Of a stretch of 64,000 nt of DNA, positions 57,191 to 64,000 are shown one piece after another. Numbering within the stretch: the stretch's first letter is position 1; each line of letters opens with the position of its first letter. The stretch spans positions 33,878,001-33,942,000 of the forward strand of contig CM074864.1 in assembly GCA_037501455.1 (NCBI GenBank), read 5' to 3'. A model generated the notes under the pieces. It saw only the letters and a program-made list of their open reading frames with translations. It was not told the DNA's origin and made no database searches. The stretch comes from Lantana camara (Eukaryota > Streptophyta > Magnoliopsida > Lamiales > Verbenaceae). The position numbers and the translations under genes were made by a program.

Positions 57191-57313
57191 GTACCCAGCT
57201 GGGTAAATTTCAAGTGAAAAATCCCCCGGCCGGGTAAAGTGGTCCAGAAACTTTTCGGGATAAAAGTAGCCGCCCGGGTACTTTTTATGCACAAAAAGTA
57301 CCCGCCCGGGTAC
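57191..57313 (-). repeat. Dyad array in LTR L (arms GTACCC/GGGTAC)
   Basis: GTACCCAGCTGGGTA (57191-57205), CCCCCGGCCGGGT (57223-57235), GTAGCCGCCCGGGTAC (57266-57281), GTACCCGCCCGGGTAC (57298-57313). The last two are joined by a perfect GTACTTTTT/AAAAAGTAC stem around ATGCAC (57278-57301). Confidence 0.88.
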
Positions 57314-58295
57314 CCTTCCAGGGCTGGAAAAAGGGGCAAAATAGGGGGTTCACGGAAAATGGCTCCCAAGCCATTTAAACACCAAATCAATGCAAGAAAT
57401 CAACTCAAAACTATCATATAACATGTATATAACTTAAATACTTCATTTAGACATCAAACAAACCATCAAATATGCATCAATCATCAAGGAATCATCATTC
57501 AAAACTCCATATATTTTCATGTCTTCCAACCTCCATATAGTTCAAGGATTCATGCAAGCCACCAATTCTCTTGAACGTAATCATGCTTCTAACCTCAAAT
57601 AAACAAGGAATCACATCCAACTCATCAAACCCTACTCAACTATATCTCAAGAGATGCATATAATTAATCCATCTATACCTCAAAGAAATGAAGAAGATGA
57701 GCAGGGATGATATGATGATGCTTCACTTATGCAAATCCTCCTTGAATTCTGGCTTGGGAGATGATGAAATCCCTCTCCTCCTTCCTTGGTGTAAATACCG
57801 TGTATTAGTGTGTGTGTGTGTGTGAGAGAGAGATTTCTTGATGAAATGAAATGTATAGAATGAGAGAGAAGAGATGCATATAAGGTATATTATATCTCCC
57901 ACTAAATGAATGAATCATCATTATTTGCACTTAAGTCCTTGAATTGTTTGAGTGGATGCAATCAAGTTTCATTCCAAGAAAATTGATCAAATAGCTTCAA
58001 CTCATGTTATGCAATTAAGTCCATATAATTAGGAAGTGATCAAGTAAAGTCATGTAGAAGCATTTAATCACTGATCAAGTATATAATGCATATAATATCA
58101 TGAAAGTTATAAATAAATAATTAAAATAATTCTCAAGTTAGGGAAAATGATCAATTAAAGACAATTAATCAAATAAGACATGTTCGGCAGTTATTTCACA
58201 TAATTTCGCACGTTAACAATAATTTCATGGAAACAATTAGTAATATAATATCACATAATATCATGTAATGTATAATTGAAAATTGGGGCGTTACA

Positions 58296-58332
58296 ACTCT
58301 CTCCCCCTTATGAGGACCTGGTCCTCAGGTCC
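58296..58332 (-). promoter_or_regulatory. PPT and AGGAC-loop hairpin of element L
   Basis: On the minus strand GGACCTG-AGGAC-CAGGTCC (58314-58332), then TAAGGGGGAGAGAGT up to the LTR start. The stem sequence differs from A and B; the loop is kept. Confidence 0.82.
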
Positions 58333-58363
58333 ATTCTCGAGTTCTAACTCTAAAACAAGCGGC

Positions 58364-58439
58364 GAGAGAGCCCCGTCTCTCGATCAAGCAAAGAGAGAAC
58401 CCCGTCTCTCAAACAAGCAAAGAGAGAACCCCATCTCTC
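58364..58439 (-). repeat. GAGAGA-CGGGG-TCTCTC hairpin array of element L
   Basis: Three 18-base units at 58364-58381, 58393-58410 and 58422-58439, exactly 29 bases apart. Confidence 0.88.
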
Positions 58440-61190
58440 AAACAAGTAACACACAACCTAGGTTCAAATGAATAAACATCACACAAACCGTCACATGAGG
58501 AAAAGGTAACAGAAATTAGATACACTAATTAATTATACAAAATACAATGAATACGATCAACCATCAAAGAACTTAGTATCATAAAATTCTTTAAATTTGA
58601 GTTACGTATATGCATATGCCATGAATGTTCGATGTACCGTTCACCGTGCTTCGGGAATCTTCCATGGTAGTGATCCGTCCAACACTTGATTTGAGGTTGA
58701 AGATTTCCTTACCCAAAATATCAAGCATTGGATCCCCGATATCCCAATACTTAACTGATAATTCAATCCTGCCTCCATAATCGATCATCTTATCCTAAGC
58801 ACCAAGGTCGAATTTCCCTATCTTAAGTGATATTAGTTCTATTCCCCATTCTTCACCACGAACTGTGCTTGGACTTCTTGAATACTCGAATTAGTCTTTG
58901 GTAGCTTAGATTCAACCTCTAATCCAATAAGTATTCTCTGTTCATCACATAAACAACTGACGAGTCTGTAACCTGTTTTGTTCATGTGAGGGGTTATCCC
59001 CTAAATCCTTCACTTCTCCAAATCACTCCTAATTTCCTTGGATGCTCGGCCTATCCTTCAGTAGCTCAAATCTTCGTATTCAATTTTTCATCATACCTAT
59101 TTGATCCTGGAAAAATGACTGACAACCCGGTAACTCATCTTGTTCATCTAACACATTTTCAACTAAGTATTCCATTTCCAAAATTATTTGAATTAACTAC
59201 CATGTGATCCCTTGCAATATATGATGATCCCGTCAAGCCACAGTTATCTCGCACCCTTATAATAGTGCAGCACCTTTTTGATCCTTTCGCGTAGATCTTG
59301 AATGACAATTGCTTTTCGTGTAGAATTCTCATTTATGATCAAAGTATGTTCACTCTACTTGTAGAAACCATTAACTCTCCCATTTCTCATCAAATTTCTT
59401 TTCGTTTTAGCTCGGCTTAAGATATGCCTCCTTGTGGCTTTAGAAATCTCTATTTGAGAACTTTAGGCGCATGAGATTTAAGATATTGAAGACTTCGTTC
59501 ACATAGTTCCTAAGTTGGAAATCGAGACAAGCACTAAATCTACCATTCTATCCCAAATACTCACCTCCGGTTCTTGGAGCACCTAGCCTTCTCTGAAATT
59601 ATTCTCACAAAATTTTTATTCAAATCTTGAAGGTCATCAGGTGTCAAAGTCTTCTAATCCTTTCCGTTCTCCATTTCCAAGAAATCCCGTTGTTGATAAC
59701 TCTTGCATATTTTTTTTTTCCTTCTATTGAAAGTAACCCATTTGGGCCCATCAATAACTTTATAGTCATTTCCTTGGTCGACTCTCCCCCTTAAGAATGC
59801 CTATTCTTACCCGTTGGCTTGTAACATCACTTCTTAAATTGAAAGTTCTCAATTCCCTAAAGTTAGCTTCCTTGGTATAAGTGATTCTGACCACGCCACT
59901 TAGCCGAAAATTTTCTCACATTACTTTTGCAACTATCGGTAGGAACAACAACCCACTTCTACCAATCTAACTCTCGGCTATTTCTTTGGCCTCTAAATTG
60001 CTCTTCCTCTTTTATTCTTTTCCAACCCCATTAATTTCTTGTCATAATTTGGTTATGTCTCGGTTGAAGTAATGCTTGATACATGAATTGGGGAGAGTTC
60101 CTATCAAGATAACACTTAACAATGCATGTTGGGTTAAGAGGCCAATGCATGTGTCACACTTGTAAATAATAAATACACAAGTTGGAAAAATTACGCTCAA
60201 TTAAGAATGCATATATAATTAAAGAAATTTAAATAATTTAAACAATGTATTATGCACGTTGTAATGCCCTAATTTCCAGAAGTTCAGGTAAGCACTCCAC
60301 GAGCGGGTCTTCGGGAGTTGGGAGGTTAAAATTACCTGTTTGTTTATTTAATTGCAAATTTCATCATATTACTTGCCTTATGTTCCCATACATTTATATG
60401 AAATGCCTTTATATGAATTATATGAAATAAGTGAAATAAGTGATATACTTATATTATATGAGCCTTAATTGCTTCCTTATGTGAAATTGTGTAATTAAAT
60501 ATATATCATGACTTGGAGATAATTGCATTATTTGTTAGAGATTATATCTAAGTGCATTAATTTAAATAAGCAAGGGACTTTTATGCAAATAGGGATGAAT
60601 CACATATTTCCATAGAAGACTTTAGAATATATCACTTAATTCATTTTAGTTCTTCAATTGTGTTCCAAGAACAAAGAATACACACACATACACCTAGCAA
60701 ATGTCGGTTTTTACACCTTGAGAAGACGAAGAAGATATCAACCATAATTCAAGCTAGAATTGAAGGGAATTGTGAAGTAGGAGCATCATCAACCTCATAT
60801 CATCATCTCATCACCATCCCTTTTTTATTCAAGGTAGGAATTGGAAAATTTCATGAAATTCTTGAATATGTGATCAAGTATGAATTTAGGGATTTGTTGA
60901 TGAATTCTTGCATGATTGAAGTTGAGAGCATGATCTTGATCATAAGGAGTAAGGATTGCATGAAAATCTTAAAATTATTGAGGGTTGGAAGCATGTTCAT
61001 ACATGAGGGTTTCATGATTTTTACCACTTTGATGCTTATTTCTTGGTTGAATTGATGAATACTTGAAGTATGATGTATATTTGATGATATGAAGCATTTG
61101 TTATTGTTGGAATTTGATGTCTTAATTGTTTGGATTGATTTTTGCATGAAAACCCCTATTTTCTCCCCTGCCTTCTGCTGCTACACGTGC

Positions 61191-61460
61191 GGTCGCGCCC
61201 GTGACCTGTTTTACATATAAAAAAGATCGCGGCCGCTACCTCATTTTGGCCCAGTTTTGAGATTTTGCAAAAATGGAAGAAAAATTCGGCCAAAATAGGG
61301 TGGTCACACCCGCGACCCCTTTTCCAAAGAAAATGGTTGTGCCCGCGACCCATTTTTTGGCAAGTTTCGAGATTTGAAAAAATTGGATGAAAATTCGGGC
61401 AAAAATACCCAGCCGCGACCGCGACCCATTTTATGCATGATTTTGGTCGCGACCGCGACC
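61191..61460 (+). repeat. Dyad array in solo LTR M (arms GGTCGC/GCGACC)
   Basis: GGTCGCGCCCGTGACC (61191-61206), GATCGCGGCCGCTACC (61225-61240), GGTCACACCCGCGACC (61302-61317), GGTTGTGCCCGCGACC (61335-61350), AGCCGCGACCGCGACC (61411-61426), GGTCGCGACCGCGACC (61445-61460). Six units, several with C-to-T type decay. Same arm word as solo LTR F. Confidence 0.88.
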
Positions 61461-61807
61461 CTGTTTACTTCTGCATGAAAATTGAATTTTCAACTTCTCG
61501 TGCATGGTTTTATTGGTTCGTTTCTAGCATGAATACTTCATTATGACGGCATGCAATATATTATGTTATATGTATCGTTCATATTGTGTAATTTCATCGA
61601 TTAAGTCTATAGGGGAGGTTTGTGTAATATTTGAATACTTTGATTTACATCCCAAATACTTGATCATTGTTATTTTAAACGCTAAATTAAGCATGTTATG
61701 ATTACTATTGATTGAAATTGCATGAGTGACATTAGTGGATCAAGTCGTTCGTCTTCATTGGTTCATAAGGGTAGAGTTTTATGTACACTTGTCCCATTGT
61801 TACACAG

Positions 61808-61872
61808 ATCACGGTCCGGGAGACGAGGAACACGCTCCATAAGGTGTATCCTTTCTTCTTGTATTGGTAAAG
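61808..61872 (+). other. Exon-like block E2 in solo LTR M (65 nt)
   Basis: Between TTGTTACACAG and TAAAG|GTGAGG. Core GGGAGACGAGGAACACGCTCC. Confidence 0.5.
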
Positions 61873-62049
61873 GTGAGGTTATTTCTATTTATAAAAGAAC
61901 CCTACAACCCTATGTGATTTTGGACCAAAACAAATAATTATATCTATAATTTTTCCCGAAAATTGAATTGTTCCTTTATTGATCGATTGATATTATACCA
62001 AGTTATTGTTATTGGTATTAAATTGAACTGATTGATTGTTTTGGCGAGT

Positions 62050-62275
62050 AAAGCATGTTCACATTGGGCCCGAGGGTAGTGTACTGAGCCAACCGAGTAA
62101 GCAAGGGCTGACGGGTAACTCTTGCGCTATCCTCACAACTTTGGGATGCCCCCTGAATCCACTAGGAGATTAGTGGAGGAAGGAGTTCCGGGTATAGGGA
62201 ATCATGAACCCTATACTCAATGAGATTGGATGGGGGGGCCTTGCAATCCCCCATCACTCGGAGGAAGAAGGATGG
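62050..62275 (+). other. Conserved hairpin module in solo LTR M
   Basis: P2 CCACTA-GGAGAT-TAGTGG (62159-62176). P1 arms TAGTGTACTGAG (62077 on) and CTCTTGCGCTA (62119 on), with wobble pairs, around AGCAAGGGCTGACGG. Confidence 0.72.
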
Positions 62276-62982
62276 ATTGATTGAAACTGTCTAATTGTGC
62301 ACCGAATTGATTGCTTGATCACTCAAATTGAATTATTGTACACTGTCGGAGAAAGGTTGGAGATTTACCCTCACTCGCCGGGCCACTGACTGATTGTACT
62401 AAATTGTATTGAAATGGTTGAATTGAAAATGGAATTGTTGTAATCTCGGGCGAGTACTATATTGTTTTAGAATTAATACCGTTTTACCAAAATCTTACCC
62501 GAGTTTACAATTTGTATAGTATTTGCGCTTTTAATTTATAACCCCTCACTCAGTCTTTCATAGACTGACGCCTCACAATTTTCAGGTTGTAAAGATCGAG
62601 TGCTAGGCGGGATTTGAGTCCATTTTACAGCTTTTGGGAAGTCTAGCATTGGTTTTTCGTATTTCGATACATGTTGTGGATATTTGGAACTTTTGGTGAA
62701 CTTGACTATTATGTATATATTATGACCTATGCTTGGTAACTGACAGTTGGTGATGTAAATACGTATTTGAAATATGAAAACAAGTAATGAAATGCATGTG
62801 TATCTTTATGCTTCCGCTTTTATTTTGTACAGTTGTATTATTTGAGGGTATCCCGCCTAGCTAGGGTAGTGTTTTATTGTCTCCCGTTCGCTATAGGCTT
62901 GATTCATGTATGGGTGCCCGTTCCATATGTGGATTGAATTATAGGGCGGGGGATGTAGTGCCTTTGCGTTAAGGGTGCTACA

Positions 62983-64000
62983 CGCGAGCTCATGAATGTG
63001 TTAAACCTGTCACCGTAGTTGCATCTTTTAGCTTTAAACTTTTCCTTGTTTGTTGATTTACGAGCTTGCCTTGAATTGGTTGGCCATTTCTTGTTACCCA
63101 CGGTCTTCCAATTTCTTCAAAATCCCCAACATCAACTCGTGCATTTCCATCACTCGAGAATCGAAATTTCTGGAACTCGATTCTGTCCCCAAGTATTCCT
63201 TCCAATTTATCAATTCTAAGTGTGGCTCGAGCCTTCACCTTAAACATCTTCTTGACCAAAGTTTCTTATAGCAACTCGCATAACTTTGTAATCAAAATTA
63301 TGATTCTTGAACTCAAATGCTTCTACTTCCATGATGCCTTGCCTGCTTAATCGATTCCCTTGTTGCTCCATATCTTCCAATTCAACCGCCCAACCCGACA
63401 ATTCGGCGTGGATATGGAGAATAGACTCAATCCGACCGAACATAGAATCTTTAGTACTCTAATTTACCACGAGCTTGCAATCACCATATTAGTCGTTCTC
63501 TTCACTTTCCCCATCTGACTTCTTTCTGAACCCAAAATCCAAAATATTTCAATTCTTGTAGATCCACATCCATTACCTCGTTGTTCAATCCTTCCCATTT
63601 GGTATTTCCATAGGCCCAAAATCGGTCAATTTAATAATTTTCCAAGTTGATCCAAATCCTATCCCAAGGCCCGAAGGATCTCGACTCATCCTGAACTTAG
63701 TTCCCAAAATTCTGCCTCGACCCGAATTGCTTGAGTTACCTTCTTCGCCCACTTTGATTCTAGTTCCAGCAAGTAGAATATCCTTAATTTAATTACAAAT
63801 CTAAACCTTCAGTTATTATCTTCACCTCTTCCTTACGTTGAATAAATCTCCCGAACCGGGTTGATCCACCTCTTTTATAATGTAACCCACGTGTCTATCT
63901 TACAATCTGTAAGCATCACCTTCCTTAATTTCCCCTAACCTCACTAGATCTTGTAAGTTACTCCAACCGCGGATCCTTCTTCTTATCACTTGTTTTAAAA
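62983..64000 (-). other. Noncoding internal region of element L, part 2
   Basis: Continues the interior after LTR M. On the minus strand CAACTACGGTGACAGGTTTAAC (near 63003-63024) is the internal boundary motif, and 63040-63470 matches B interior 17650-18150. ORFs of 89 and 67 aa (62990-63259, 63240-63443) have no recognisable domain. The element runs past the window edge. Confidence 0.68.

Larger units (their letters stand above)
55289..58295 (-). mobile_element. LTR L, 3' LTR of a minus-strand element (3007 bp)
   Basis: On the minus strand it starts TGTAACGCCCCAATTTTC at 58295, right after a PPT, and ends GGGTGCTACA at 55289. Donor TGAG|GTATAG (57677-57678), dyads, acceptor TTGTCTAG (56484-56485), exon-like block, donor GTCAG|GTGAGG, hairpin module, CAGTCT hairpin (55723-55739), acceptor CTTTTCAG (55706-55707). 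The 5' LTR lies beyond the window. Confidence 0.9.
58296..60259 (-). other. Noncoding internal region of element L, part 1
   Basis: In element sense it ends with an AGGAC-loop hairpin and the PPT. Carries a GAGAGA array, ACCGTTCACCG boundary (58637), internal PPT-like tract (59780-59793) and text shared with B (17060-17640). Only short unconserved ORFs. LTR M is inserted at 60260. Confidence 0.72.
60260..62982 (+). mobile_element. Solo LTR M (2723 bp, plus strand)
   Basis: Starts TGTAATGCCCTAATTTCC and ends AAGGGTGCTACA, inside the element L interior. No internal domain. Donor TCAAG|GTAGGA (60834), dyads, acceptor GTTACACAG (61806-61807), exon-like block, donor TAAAG|GTGAGG (61873), hairpin module, acceptor AATTTTCAG (62584-62585). 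The flanks are not a clean TSD (CACGT and CGCGA; CACGT and CACGC if the terminal CA is counted as target). Confidence 0.87.

Noticed and set aside
60660..61055. 131-aa ORF in LTR M
   Set aside because: Covers the first donor-like site and AT-rich LTR sequence; no domain, and not kept in solo LTR F.
62990..63443. 89- and 67-aa minus-strand ORFs in the L interior
   Set aside because: The homologous B sequence does not keep the frame; no recognisable domain.

Overview
This window is repeat-dense nuclear DNA of a flowering plant, probably a eudicot with a large retrotransposon-rich genome. I found no host gene, no tRNA or rRNA gene and no CRISPR. It is AT-rich, with long (AT)n microsatellites. 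Almost every base belongs to nested LTR retrotransposons. All recognisable protein-coding sequence is broken gag or gag-pol: one Ty3/Gypsy gag-pol relic, one Gypsy gag relic and one Copia gag-protease relic.

Layout, with my own labels. 1-286: 5' tip of a minus-strand LTR (T). 287-1273 and 12112-12178: an older fragment (X) split by element A. 1274-12111: element A, a complete element with two ~3.84-kb LTRs, TSD TATAT, tRNA-iMet PBS and PPT but no gag or pol (LARD-like). 12179-15782: minus-strand LTR B, with its internal region to ~18172. ~18173-21810: LTR C, same family as A. 21811-22438: unclassified LTR-like end U. 22439-23801: internal-domain fragment D. 23802-37633: minus-strand Gypsy element EH (TSD CAGGT; 5' LTR H, gag-pol relic, truncated 3' LTR E holding solo LTRs F and G). 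37762-42489: LTR O, interrupted by solo LTR P, then LTR Q in the opposite orientation. 42490-43887: two Copia LTR pieces (R1, R2). 43888-47171: LTR I, PBS and gag relic. 47172-48760: LTR S. 48761-53990: Copia element J (5' LTR, GC-rich leader, gag/protease relic). 53991-55288: LTR K. 55289-64000: minus-strand LTR L and its internal region, interrupted by LTR M (60260-62982).

The non-Copia LTRs (2.7-3.9 kb) have strongly diverged sequences but the same plan, read in the sense of each LTR: TGTAAYGCCCC start; a first splice-donor-like site (D1, AAG|GTRAGT-like); a cluster of short GC-cored inverted repeats (dyads) whose arms are the same within one LTR but differ between families; an acceptor-like TTTGYACAG (A2); a 65-91-nt exon-like block (E2); a second donor-like AAG|GTGAGG (D2); a telo-box-like block; a module of hairpins with conserved loops and compensating arms; a CAGTCT hairpin; a second acceptor-like TTTTCAG (A3); and a GTGCTACA end. 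The dyad cluster lies between D1 and A2 in every LTR where both are present. This shared noncoding architecture is the most interesting signal in the window, together with short dyad arrays and a hairpin with a conserved AGGA loop beside the PPT. All claims rest on reading by eye. The splice and RNA-structure interpretations are inferences.
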